This document shows, one piece after another, positions 18,996 through 26,567 of a DNA stretch of 64,000 nucleotides. The position numbers were made by a program, and so were the translations under genes. The notes below the pieces were generated by a model. It did no database searches and was not told the origin of the DNA. It saw nothing but the letters and a program-made list of their open reading frames with translations. This DNA comes from Polyangiaceae bacterium. Its GTDB lineage: Bacteria > Myxococcota_A > Polyangia > Polyangiales > Polyangiaceae. The stretch lies in assembly GCA_020846005.1 (NCBI GenBank), contig JADLEQ010000091.1, positions 1 through 64,000 on the forward strand. The letters run 5' to 3'. The stretch's first letter is position 1; every line of letters starts with the position of its first letter.

Positions 18996-20795
18996 TCAGC
19001 GCCCCGCGCCCCTCGGCAGGCGCAGCTCGAAAGCCGCTCCACTGGCGGTGCTGTGCACACGGATCGTCCCGCCGTGCTCGTCCACGATCTTCTTCACGAT
19101 GGCGAGGCCGAGGCCCGTGCCGCCCGTCTTCCCCGCCGTGACGAACGACTGAAACAGGCGGCCCTCGACCTCGGGAGGTATACCGGGGCCTGTATCTGCG
19201 ACCGTGAGGACGAGGTCGTCGCCCTCGGCGCGTGCGCCGATCTTCAAGGTCCCCCCACCGTCCGCCATCGCCTCGACGGCGTTCCGCGCCAGGTTGTGGA
19301 GCGCGCGCGCCACGCGGGTCTCATCGAACCGCGCCGACAGTCGGGTGTCCACGTCGAACACCAGCTCGATCGGCTTGCCCTCCACCTCGCGGCCCAGGTC
19401 CCGCGCGAGGTCGGCGAAGAACTTGCGCAGGTGGACTCGACGGACGAAGAGCGTCTTCTCCCCGCGCGCGAACTCCAGCACCTCCCGCTGCATGGCGACC
19501 AGGGCGTCGAATTGCCGGAGGATCTCCTCCAAGTACTCCGCTCGCTGCTGTCGCTCGTCGGCATCCAGCATGAGCTGCGCGTAGCCGCTGATGACGGTCA
19601 TCGGTGTCTTGAAGTCGTGGACGACCTGGGAGAGCAGCCGGCCGATCGCCTCGAGGCGCTCTTGCCGGGCGCGCTGCTCGCCGGCCTGGAAGAGCCGCAC
19701 CGCCGTCGCGAGGTTCGCGGTGACGAGCCGGGCGAGCGCGAGGTCCTCCTCCCCGAAGCCGGGCGCCTCGCGCATGCCGAACAGCCCGATCGCGCCGATC
19801 GGCGCGCTCTCGCCCTCGAGCGGGAGCGCGAACACCTCCGCGAAGTGGAACGGGAGCCGCCCCTCGACGTGGACGTGGAACCTCGGGTCGGAGGGACCGT
19901 CGGGTACCGACAGGGCGCCTCCCGTGCGCAAGGCCGCGGCGAGGAAGCCTTCGCCCGCCTTCACGCCGAAGCAGGCGAGCGCGTCCGGGCGTTCGCCGTC
20001 GAGCACGTACTGAACCAGATCGCCGGACTCCGGCTGGACGAGGAGGAGCGCAGCGCCCCGCGCACCACACGCCATCACCAGTCGCTCGAGCGCGGCGGTC
20101 GCCAGCGACTCGAGCGAGGTCGCGCTCGACGTCGCGCGCTCGAGGTCGAACAGCAGCTCCAGGTCGCGCACCCGCCGCTCGAGAGCGATCTGGGTGTCGA
20201 GGAGCTCGCGGTTCTTCTGGAGCTGGCTCACGAGCAGGCTCGAGTTGTCGATCGCGACCGCGGCCTGGGTGCCGAGCACCGCGATCATCTCCTCGTCCTC
20301 GACGCTGAACTCCGGCTTGCCCTGGCGGTTCGACGCCTCGATCACGCCGATGGTTCGCCCGAGGTGGTTGCGCAGCGGGACGGCGAGGAGGCTCCCGGTA
20401 CGGAACCCCGTCAGGAGGTCCCACTCCGGCTCGAAGCGCGGGTCCGCGTGGGCGTCGCGCAGGCGCACCGCTCGCCCCGACTGCGCCACTCGGCCGGCGA
20501 TGCCCGAACCCAGCCGGACCCTCACGTGGGTCACGTCCGGCCCGACGAGGACGCGGCTCACGAGCTCGTTGCGTGGCGCGTCGAGGAGGTAGAGCATCGC
20601 GCGATCCGCGCGCACGAGCTCCTTCAGCTTCTCCAGGATGAGCTCGAGCAGCTCGTCGAGCTCGGAGCTGGCGCCCAGGGCGACGCCGACCTCGCACAGC
20701 GCCGCGACCGTCCGCCGTTCACGCGCGAGGGCGTCCTCGAGCTCACGGACACGACGCTCGGCCGCGTCGATCGCGCTCTTCGCGTCACGCGCCAC
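18996..20795 (-). CDS. cytosolic sensor histidine kinase with two GAF domains
   Basis: About 599 residues with no membrane segment. After a short coiled coil (AERRVRELEDALARERRTV), a GAF domain covers about residues 30-180 (LGSGIAGRVAQSGRAVRL, ASNRQGKPEFS). A second GAF-like domain, about 200-350, has GEGFLAAALRTGG and GAIGLFGMREAPGFGEEDLALARLV. HisKA has the H-box VVHDFKTPMTVISGYAQLML. HATPase_c has the N-box LHNLARNAVEAM, ADTGPGIPP and GGTGLGLAIVKKI. It is probably an intracellular redox or ligand sensor. The start is uncertain: the GTG at 20795 is used here, and a GTG at 20837 is also possible. It is the first gene of the unit ending in rdgB. Confidence 0.85.
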   Translation of the reverse strand: MARDAKSAIDAAERRVRELEDALARERRTVAALCEVGVALGASSELDELLELILEKLKELVRADRAMLYLLDAPRNELVSRVLVGPDVTHVRVRLGSGIAGRVAQSGRAVRLRDAHADPRFEPEWDLLTGFRTGSLLAVPLRNHLGRTIGVIEASNRQGKPEFSVEDEEMIAVLGTQAAVAIDNSSLLVSQLQKNRELLDTQIALERRVRDLELLFDLERATSSATSLESLATAALERLVMACGARGAALLLVQPESGDLVQYVLDGERPDALACFGVKAGEGFLAAALRTGGALSVPDGPSDPRFHVHVEGRLPFHFAEVFALPLEGESAPIGAIGLFGMREAPGFGEEDLALARLVTANLATAVRLFQAGEQRARQERLEAIGRLLSQVVHDFKTPMTVISGYAQLMLDADERQQRAEYLEEILRQFDALVAMQREVLEFARGEKTLFVRRVHLRKFFADLARDLGREVEGKPIELVFDVDTRLSARFDETRVARALHNLARNAVEAMADGGGTLKIGARAEGDDLVLTVADTGPGIPPEVEGRLFQSFVTAGKTGGTGLGLAIVKKIVDEHGGTIRVHSTASGAAFELRLPRGAGR

Positions 20796-21035
20796 GCCGC
20801 GATCAGACCACAGCTCGGGGTGGCGCGGGAGCCCCACCTCGCCGCGGGGCGAGGCGCGCCGGGGGAGCGCCTCCGGCGCCGCGCCCGCCCGCCTGTCGGG
20901 TCCGCGGCGTCGCGCCCCGCCGCCCGAGGCGAGGTCGGGCGTCGCGCCCCCCGGGCGCCCGATCGTCGCGCCCGCTCGGGCCTCCGGGCCCGCCGAGTTG
21001 CCGCGCCCCGAGCCGTTGGCTACACCCAGCCCCGG

Positions 21036-21314
21036 ATGTCGCTGAAACAGCTCCAGCTGGTGGTCCGCGGGCGCGTCCAGGGGGTGTATTTCCGAGCGTC
21101 GACCCAGCGTGAGGCGCGGCGGCTCGGGCTCTCTGGCTGGGTGCGGAACCGGCCCGATGGCTCCGTCGAGATCCTGGCCGAGGGCGAGGAGACCGCCGTC
21201 CGCGAGCTCTTCGGCTGGGCCCAGAAGGGCCCCAGCGCCGCTCGCGTCGAGCGCGTGGACACCCGATGGCGCAGCTTCACCGGCGAGTTCCCCGACTTCC
21301 GTATCACGGAGTGA
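21036..21314 (+). CDS. acyP: acylphosphatase
   Basis: A 92-residue acylphosphatase, which hydrolyses carboxyl-phosphate bonds as in acetyl phosphate. The family signatures are LVVRGRVQGVYFRASTQREA (with the catalytic Arg) and GLSGWVRNRPDGSVEILAEG (with the catalytic Asn). Length is normal. Its stop overlaps the GTG start of the next gene (GTGA), so the two genes form a small coupled unit. Confidence 0.95.
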   Translation: MSLKQLQLVVRGRVQGVYFRASTQREARRLGLSGWVRNRPDGSVEILAEGEETAVRELFGWAQKGPSAARVERVDTRWRSFTGEFPDFRITE

Positions 21315-22888
21315 CGGCGACGTGGGCTCCGGCCCCGCGCGCGGCGCGCCTCGGCGCCCGCGCGGCCGTCCTCGGCGTCTCGCTCGCGCTCGCGCGGCCC
21401 TCCTCCGCCGGGCAGGACGCGGCCGCCGCGCCCGCCGCCAGCGCCACGCGCCTCCCGCTCCCGCCGCTCCCTCGCCCGGCGCCGCTCGCGCCCCCGGAGT
21501 CGACCCCGGCCACGCTCGCCGAGGTGGATCGGCTCCTCGAGCGAGTCTCGGGCCCGGACGCCGCAACGCGCGAGGAGGCCGCGCGCGAGCTCCGTGAGGC
21601 GCCGCCCGCCTGGGTCGGCGCCATCCGGAAGCGGGTCGACGACCTCGCCGGGAGCGCCGACCGCGGCGCGATGCGAGCCTTGCTCGAACGCGCGCGGAAG
21701 AAGGCGCTCGCGCAGCTCCGCGCTCGCGCGAAGGCCGCGGGGGAGAAGGCGCCGGCCGCCCCGGAGTGGATGGCGATGCTCGTCGAGCATGCCGAGCCTG
21801 AGAAGCCGGCGTACGTCGCCCTCGCGCGCCTCGTCGCGCTCACCCGGATGCTCGTGGCCATCGATACCGTGGAGGCCGCGCGCGAGCTCGTCGAGGTCCA
21901 CGTCCGCTTCGGCGAGTTGATGCGTGTCGACGTGCAGGTGCAGCTCGAGAAGATGGGCGATCGCTCCCTCGCCGCGCTGCTCGAGGCGAGGCGGCACCGG
22001 GCGGAGAAGATCGGGCGCTGGGCGGACCGGCAGCTCGACGCCCGCGGCAAGAGCGTCCCCGGCGAGACGGTGCGCGTCGAGGATCCGCGGGCGCTCGCCG
22101 ACGTGCTGCGCGCCTGGGGGCGGGTCCGCGACCCGCTGGCCGCGCGGATCGTGATCTCCTTCGCCTCGAGCGAGCGGGCGCAGGTCCGCGAGGCTGCGCG
22201 CGAAGGGGTCGCGCTCCTCGGCGAGGCGGGCGTGCACGCGCTCCGCGACGCTTACGAGGACACCGTCGGCCGACGCGCGCCGCGTGAGTGGACGTGGGAG
22301 CGGATCGCGCGTGAGCTCTTCGCGGAGCTCGACCGGATGCGGCTGGCGGAGCCCTACGCCCGCTTCGAGGCCGCGCAGGCCGCGCTGGAGGCGAGGGACT
22401 GGGTGGCCGCCCGCCAAGCGCTCGACGCCGTGCTCGCGCACGGACCGAACTTCGGCCAGCGCGCGACGCTCGCCGCCGCGTACACGTCGATCGCCGTAGC
22501 CTTCTTCGACTCCGATCCCGCTGCGGCGCTCGACGCCGCCGGGCGCGCGGAGCGCCTCGCGGAGGACGAGACGCTCCGCGCGAAGGCCGCCAGCCTCCGG
22601 CTGACGCTCGAGGCCACCGCGCTCCTCGCGAACGGCGTCGCCGACGCCACCCTCGTCGAGCGCGCGCTCGAGCTCGATCCCGCCAATGAGCGGGCCCGCG
22701 CGCTCCGCGATCGCGCGCAGCGCGGGGAGCTCGATCGTGGGCCCGAGCGCCGCCGCTACTGGGCCGCGTCGGCCATCGCCCTGGTCGCGGTCCTCGCCAT
22801 CGGGTTCGTGGCGCTCGGGCGCCGTCGCGGCGCGGCGGAGCGCCCGGCGCCGGCCGCCGATCCCCCGAGCGGCGGCGACGGCGGCTAG
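21311..22888 (+). CDS. secreted or periplasmic helical-repeat protein with C-terminal membrane anchor
   Basis: A 525-residue protein I do not recognise. The GTG at 21311, which overlaps the acyP stop, gives an N-terminal signal-like segment (RLGARAAVLGVSLALARPSSAG). A proline-rich stretch follows, then about 400 residues of Ala/Arg/Glu-rich helices. Parts resemble HEAT units (AAREGVALLGEAGVHALRDAYED) and parts resemble TPR units (AAQAALEARDWVAARQALDAVLA, ALELDPANERARAL). One membrane helix near the C-terminus (YWAASAIALVAVLAIGFVALG) is followed by a short Pro-rich tail. Function is unknown; a scaffold or partner-binding role is likely from the repeats. Its end overlaps the end of moaC by four bases. 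Confidence 0.8.
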   Translation: MTATWAPAPRAARLGARAAVLGVSLALARPSSAGQDAAAAPAASATRLPLPPLPRPAPLAPPESTPATLAEVDRLLERVSGPDAATREEAARELREAPPAWVGAIRKRVDDLAGSADRGAMRALLERARKKALAQLRARAKAAGEKAPAAPEWMAMLVEHAEPEKPAYVALARLVALTRMLVAIDTVEAARELVEVHVRFGELMRVDVQVQLEKMGDRSLAALLEARRHRAEKIGRWADRQLDARGKSVPGETVRVEDPRALADVLRAWGRVRDPLAARIVISFASSERAQVREAAREGVALLGEAGVHALRDAYEDTVGRRAPREWTWERIARELFAELDRMRLAEPYARFEAAQAALEARDWVAARQALDAVLAHGPNFGQRATLAAAYTSIAVAFFDSDPAAALDAAGRAERLAEDETLRAKAASLRLTLEATALLANGVADATLVERALELDPANERARALRDRAQRGELDRGPERRRYWAASAIALVAVLAIGFVALGRRRGAAERPAPAADPPSGGDGG

Positions 22889-23460
22889 CGGCGCCGGGCG
22901 CGCGGCCTGGCGCCGCCGCTCGCCGCTCCCGCGGCGTGAGCGCCGGCGCCCCGCACGAAGTCTCCGCTCCGCCCACCGTGCTTCTCGCGGAGCAGCACCC
23001 CGTGGATCGTCATCTCGCGATCGATGGCCTTGCCCATGTCGACGACGGTGAGGGCGGCGACGGACACCGCGGTCAGCGCCTCCATCTCGACGCCCGTGCG
23101 GCCTCGGCAGCGCACTCGGGCCTCGACGACGACGGTGCGCGGCTCGAGTTGGAGCGAGAGCTCGACCGCGTCCAGCGCGAGCGGGTGGCAGAGCGGGATG
23201 AGCTCGCTCGTGCGCTTCGCGGCCTGGATGCCGGCGATGCGGGCCACCTCGAGCACCGAGCCCTTCTTCACGCGGTCCTCTCGGATCGCGCGCTCGAGCT
23301 CCGGGGAGATGGTGACCCGCGCCTCGGCGATCGCCGAACGGCTCGTCTCGGGCTTCTCCCCCACGTCGACCATGTGGGCGTGGCCCTCCGGGCTCACGTG
23401 CGTGAGGCGGCCCGCCGCCCCGCGGGCGCCGGGGGAGGCACGTCGCTTCGCGCCGCTCAT
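22885..23460 (-). CDS. moaC: cyclic pyranopterin monophosphate synthase (MoaC)
   Basis: A 191-residue MoaC, which converts the MoaA product to cyclic pyranopterin monophosphate in molybdenum cofactor synthesis. Motifs are LTHVSPEGHAHMVDVGEKPETSRSA at the start of the domain, KRTSELIPLCHPLAL, TGVEMEALTAVSVAALTVVDMGKAIDR (active-site Asp and Lys) and a final GGRSGDF. The first 18 and last 20 residues are Ala/Arg-rich extensions. No moaA or other moa gene is seen in the window. The start overlaps the stop of the upstream beta-barrel-like gene. Confidence 0.95.
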   Translation of the reverse strand: MSGAKRRASPGARGAAGRLTHVSPEGHAHMVDVGEKPETSRSAIAEARVTISPELERAIREDRVKKGSVLEVARIAGIQAAKRTSELIPLCHPLALDAVELSLQLEPRTVVVEARVRCRGRTGVEMEALTAVSVAALTVVDMGKAIDREMTIHGVLLREKHGGRSGDFVRGAGAHAAGAASGGARPRARRR

Positions 23461-24374
23461 CGCGACCCGAAGAGATCGAAGTGTCCACCCACGGCGAGGC
23501 TCGCGGTGCCGTGCCCGGCGTCGAGATCGCGTGGGCCGAGCGCGCTCCGGGAGGAGCCGTTCGGCGAGACCCAGTCCACGTCGCCGAACGCTCCTCCGCT
23601 CAGCATGGCGACGGGCGACAGCGAGAACAGCCGGCTGACGCGGATGTCGGCCCCGAGCGCCATGCGGAACTCCAGCGAGTTCGTGCCCTCCAGCGCGGTG
23701 CCGTTCGACCAGCGCGCGCGGAAGCGCCGGGCGCCGATCGCGATCTCCGTGAGGAATCCGACCCGGCTCGGATCCGACGAGAAGCGCAGACCGATCGCGC
23801 CGAAGTCGGACTCGGCGCTGCTCGGCGCCCCGATCGTCGGCTCGACGGCCGCCCCGCTGCCCAGCGTGGCGTGCTCGAACAGCCCGAACACGACGTAGCT
23901 GCGCGCAAGGCGCACGCCCAGGTCGAGCTCGAGCGTGGGGCCGGACGTCGCGTAGTCCGACCACGGGACGCCTTCGTAGAAGTTGGGCTCCACCTCGCGC
24001 GCCCACAGACTCCCGAACGGGAAGCTCCAGCCCCCGCGCCCGCCGATCCAGAGCGAGGACCGCGGGGCCACGTGACGGGGGCGCGGCGGCGGAGGCGGCT
24101 CCGGCACGACATAGGGTGGGGGAGGCTCGTAGGGGGCGGGCGGCGGGGGCGGCGGCGGGCGCCGAGCGCGGCGCGCGGGCGCGGCGCGCGGGCGCTCCGC
24201 GGTGGTGGGCGCCGGAGGGGCGCCGGCCGGGGCGGTCGACGCCGCTGGCTCCGCGGAGGCGGACGGCGCGGCCGGGGCCGGCCCCGGCGACGTCGGGGGA
24301 GCCGCCTGGGCCATCGCGAGGGCGGTCGCGAACAGGGGCACGGCGGCGAGGCCACGCGGCAGCGTGCGGTGCAT
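23457..24374 (-). CDS. probable outer-membrane beta-barrel protein with proline-rich linker
   Basis: A 305-residue exported protein. An N-terminal signal peptide (LAAVPLFATALAMAQA) is followed by about 80 residues rich in Pro and Ala with a polyproline tract. The remaining 200 residues alternate hydrophobic and polar residues and are rich in Gly and aromatics (SSLWIGGRGGWSFPFGSLW, YVVFGLFEHATLG, FLTEIAIGARRFRARW), as in small outer-membrane barrels. It ends ...GGHFDLFGSR rather than with a terminal Phe. Function is unknown. It is probably transcribed with moaC. A TAGGCT box six bases before its ATG suggests a leaderless transcript. Confidence 0.75.
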   Translation of the reverse strand: MHRTLPRGLAAVPLFATALAMAQAAPPTSPGPAPAAPSASAEPAASTAPAGAPPAPTTAERPRAAPARRARRPPPPPPPAPYEPPPPYVVPEPPPPPRPRHVAPRSSLWIGGRGGWSFPFGSLWAREVEPNFYEGVPWSDYATSGPTLELDLGVRLARSYVVFGLFEHATLGSGAAVEPTIGAPSSAESDFGAIGLRFSSDPSRVGFLTEIAIGARRFRARWSNGTALEGTNSLEFRMALGADIRVSRLFSLSPVAMLSGGAFGDVDWVSPNGSSRSALGPRDLDAGHGTASLAVGGHFDLFGSR

Positions 24375-24380
24375 GGTCGG

Positions 24381-24386
24381 AGCCTA
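24381..24386 (-). promoter_or_regulatory. TAGGCT box six bases before the start codon (leaderless-type -10)
   Basis: On the minus strand TAGGCT, then six bases, then the ATG of the beta-barrel-like gene. The same arrangement is seen before the genes starting at 40168, 63044 and 42133. A -10 element at this distance would put the transcription start at or next to the start codon. No Shine-Dalgarno is present. No clear -35 is seen. Role inferred. Confidence 0.45.
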
Positions 24387-24420
24387 GCGTGGCCGCGGGC
24401 CGGATCGAGGGCGCGCGGCG

Positions 24421-24450
24421 TTGACCCCCCCGGAGCCAGCGTGCTAGGCC
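24421..24450 (+). promoter_or_regulatory. possible promoter of the F0 ATP synthase genes
   Basis: TTGACC at 24421-24426 and TAGGCC at 24445-24450 are 18 bases apart, a plausible sigma-70-type pair in a GC-rich organism. If real, transcription begins near 24457, downstream of the first candidate GTG of the atpZ-like gene, and the true start codon would then be the GTG at 24471. The conflict with the Shine-Dalgarno-like GGAG before 24441 is not resolved from sequence alone. Confidence 0.35.
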
Positions 24451-24734
24451 GCGTGCGCTTCGGGTTGCTCGTGCAGCAACACTGGAAGGGAATCGGTAAC
24501 TACGGCACCGTCGGTCTCGAGCTCGGCCTGAGCGTCCTCCTCCCGCTGCTCCTCGGTGACTGGGCAGACGGGAGGTTCGGCACCCGGCCCTGGCTCGCGG
24601 TCGTCGGTGCCGCCCTCGGCCTGGCCGCGGGCGTCCGCTCTCTCCTGCGCGTGCTCGCCAGAGCGAACCGCGAAGCCGAGGCGGCCGAGCGCGCCGACCG
24701 CGAAGCCCGATCCAGGTTTCATGAGCCCCCCTGA
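24441..24734 (+). CDS. AtpZ/AtpI-like F0F1 ATP synthase-associated membrane protein
   Basis: About 97 residues with two membrane helices (YGTVGLELGLSVLLPLLLGDWAD and WLAVVGAALGLAAGVRSLL). The GLELGLSVLLPLLLGDWADGRFGTRPW pattern matches the AtpZ/AtpI-type proteins that help c-ring assembly or Mg/Ca uptake with ATP synthase. The C-terminal tail is charged and probably coiled. Start candidates are GTG 24441, 24453 and 24471; the first has a GGAG upstream. It overlaps the next gene by 14 bases and opens the F0 gene group. Confidence 0.75.
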   Translation: MLGRVRFGLLVQQHWKGIGNYGTVGLELGLSVLLPLLLGDWADGRFGTRPWLAVVGAALGLAAGVRSLLRVLARANREAEAAERADREARSRFHEPP

Positions 24735-25134
24735 GCCGTCCGCCCCGCGACCCGAGCCGGTGTCGCTCGCGCTGCGCGGCGTGGCCCTGACGGGCGCCGC
24801 GTGCGCGTTCTTCGTCCTGCCCTGGCTGGGCGCGCGCGCGTCCGTCGGAGTGCTCGCTGGCGCGGGTCTCGGCGCAGCCAACCTCTGGCTCATCTCGAAG
24901 ATCGTGCGCGCGCTGGTCGGCTCTTCGAGCCCGGGATCCGCTGCGGGGTGGCCCCTGGTCGCCGTGCCGAAGCTGTGCCTCCTGGCCGGCGCGGTGTGGC
25001 TGGTGCTGCGCGGCGGGTTCGTGTCCGCGCTTCCGTTCGTGGTGGGCGTCGGCGCCGTCCCGCTCGGGATCGTCGCCGCCCAGCTGTTCTCGACTTCCGA
25101 GGTGCCCGCGGTGGGCGCGGCGGACGACGCCTGA
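24721..25134 (+). CDS. atpI: ATP synthase subunit I-like membrane protein
   Basis: A 137-residue protein with four hydrophobic segments (GAACAFFVLPWLG, VGVLAGAGLGAANLWLI, LLAGAVWLVLRGGFVSALPFVV and VPLGIVAAQLF). Size, topology and place directly before atpB match ATP synthase subunit I, which helps assemble the c-ring. Sequence conservation in this family is weak, so the call leans on context. The ATG at 24721 overlaps the previous gene. atpB follows after seven bases. Confidence 0.7.
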   Translation: MSPPEPSAPRPEPVSLALRGVALTGAACAFFVLPWLGARASVGVLAGAGLGAANLWLISKIVRALVGSSSPGSAAGWPLVAVPKLCLLAGAVWLVLRGGFVSALPFVVGVGAVPLGIVAAQLFSTSEVPAVGAADDA

Positions 25135-25141
25135 GGTTCCG

Positions 25142-25942
25142 ATGCCCGATCACTCCTCCTTCCTCACGTTCCTGCTCGAGCACATCCGGGAGACGCTCTC
25201 GCACAACGCGCACGCCCTCGGGCAGTCCGTCATCGGCAAGCACCCGCCCACGTGGCAGAGCTTCGAGCCGGTCTCGGCCGCGATCCTGGTCGCGATGCTG
25301 CTGATCGGGCTCGGGTTCGGCGTGCGCTCGCGCCTCGCCGACGTGGAGGAGGCCGTCATTCCGGAGGACAAGCTCACCCTCCGCACGTTCTTCGAGATCT
25401 TCCTCGGGTACTTCTACGATCTCGCGAAGAGCGTGATGGATGCCCAACGGGCCAAGGAGTACTTCCCGCTCATCGCGACGGCGTCGTCGTTCGTGTTCTT
25501 TGCCAACGTGCTGGCGCTGGTGCCCGGCATGCCCGTCGCGACCAGCAGCCTCAACGTGACGCTGGGCACGTCGCTCGTCGTCTTCGTGCTGTTCAACTGG
25601 TACGGGATCCAGAAGAACGGCCTCGGGTACATCAAGCACCTGGCCGGGCCGGCGTGGTACCTCGCGTGGCTCGTGTTTCCGATCGAGCTCATCTCGCTGT
25701 GCGTGCGCCCCATCACGCTCGCCGTCCGCCTCATGCTCAACATGGCGGTCGACCACCTGATCCTCGGGATCTTCCTGTCGCTCGTGGCGATCCTCGTCCC
25801 GCTCCCGGTGATGCTCCTCGGCGTCATCGTGGTCATCGTCCAGACGCTGGTGTTCACCCTCCTCAGCTGCATCTACATCGGCATGGCGACGGAGCATGAG
25901 CATCACGAGGGCGGCGAGCACGGCCACGGCCACGCCCACTGA
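25142..25942 (+). CDS. atpB: ATP synthase F0 subunit a
   Basis: A 266-residue membrane protein that forms the two ion half-channels beside the c-ring. The helix with the essential Arg is seen in [22 protein letters not shown], and a later helix has [25 protein letters not shown]. The last 20 residues are His/Glu/Gly-rich ([15 protein letters not shown]), an unusual tail that could bind metal. The N-terminal 40 residues are also longer than usual. A 245-base gap with no gene separates it from atpE. Confidence 0.95.
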   Translation: MPDHSSFLTFLLEHIRETLSHNAHALGQSVIGKHPPTWQSFEPVSAAILVAMLLIGLGFGVRSRLADVEEAVIPEDKLTLRTFFEIFLGYFYDLAKSVMDAQRAKEYFPLIATASSFVFFANVLALVPGMPVATSSLNVTLGTSLVVFVLFNWYGIQKNGLGYIKHLAGPAWYLAWLVFPIELISLCVRPITLAVRLMLNMAVDHLILGIFLSLVAILVPLPVMLLGVIVVIVQTLVFTLLSCIYIGMATEHEHHEGGEHGHGHAH

Positions 25943-26187
25943 CGCGAGCCGCGAGGCGAATCCCCCATGCGCCCGGCGCCCGGCCCCGCCCACGAACCCG
26001 CCGTCTCGCGGCGCGCCGAGCGCGCTCGGGCTGTCGGGCCGGCGCACCGGTCGCCGCTCGGCGGGAGCGCCGGCGCGGGGCCCCAGACGCTGAACACCCG
26101 CACCCCCGACCAAAACGGCCCGCTCGGGCTGGCGACACGAAGGAAAAGCGGCTAAGGGGCCGCGCGACCGAAGGAGATTCCGCACCC

Positions 26188-26514
26188 ATGTCCAAGAAGA
26201 AGCTTGCTCTCAGCACCGTCGCTCTCGTCACGCTCGCGTCGCAGAGCGCGCTGGCCGCCGAGGGCGCGCCGTCGAACGAGAACGACTACAAGGCCATCGC
26301 CGTCCTGGCTGCCGGGCTCGCGATCGGCCTGGCCGTGCTCGGTGGCGCGCTCGCGCAGGGCCGCGCGGCAGCGGCGGCGCTCGAGGGCATCAGCCGCAAC
26401 CCCGGCGCCGCGCCCCGCATCCAGACTCCGATGATCCTGGGCCTCGCGCTCATCGAGTCGCTGGTGCTGTTCGCGTTCGCGATCGCCTTCTTGCTCCAGG
26501 GCAAGGCGGGCTGA
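26188..26514 (+). CDS. atpE: ATP synthase F0 subunit c with N-terminal signal-like leader
   Basis: A 108-residue c subunit. The first 23 residues ([21 protein letters not shown]) look like a cleavable signal peptide. The mature hairpin has helix 1 [23 protein letters not shown], the polar loop with [16 protein letters not shown], and helix 2 [24 protein letters not shown] with the ion-carrying Glu. A Gln at the end of helix 1 and a Ser after the Glu align with ligands of sodium-binding c subunits, but the next Thr of those proteins is Leu here. GAAGGAG lies about 13 bases upstream. No genes for subunits b, delta, alpha, gamma, beta or epsilon follow. Confidence 0.95.
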   Translation: MSKKKLALSTVALVTLASQSALAAEGAPSNENDYKAIAVLAAGLAIGLAVLGGALAQGRAAAAALEGISRNPGAAPRIQTPMILGLALIESLVLFAFAIAFLLQGKAG

Positions 26515-26567
26515 GCCCGGCGCTGCCGCGCGAGCTGGCCGGCGCGCCGCGCCGAACACGCCGCGGA

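Noticed and set aside
18255-21314. Long rightward open frames across the sensor kinase and iron-sulfur genes
   Set aside because: Low-complexity Arg/Ala translations antisense to genes with intact catalytic motifs. Only the last 92 codons of the frame ending at 21314 (acylphosphatase) are real.
26188-26514. Firm call of a sodium-driven ATP synthase
   Set aside because: One ligand (Thr after Glu-Ser) is missing and similar proton-type c subunits seem to exist, so it is kept only as an open question.
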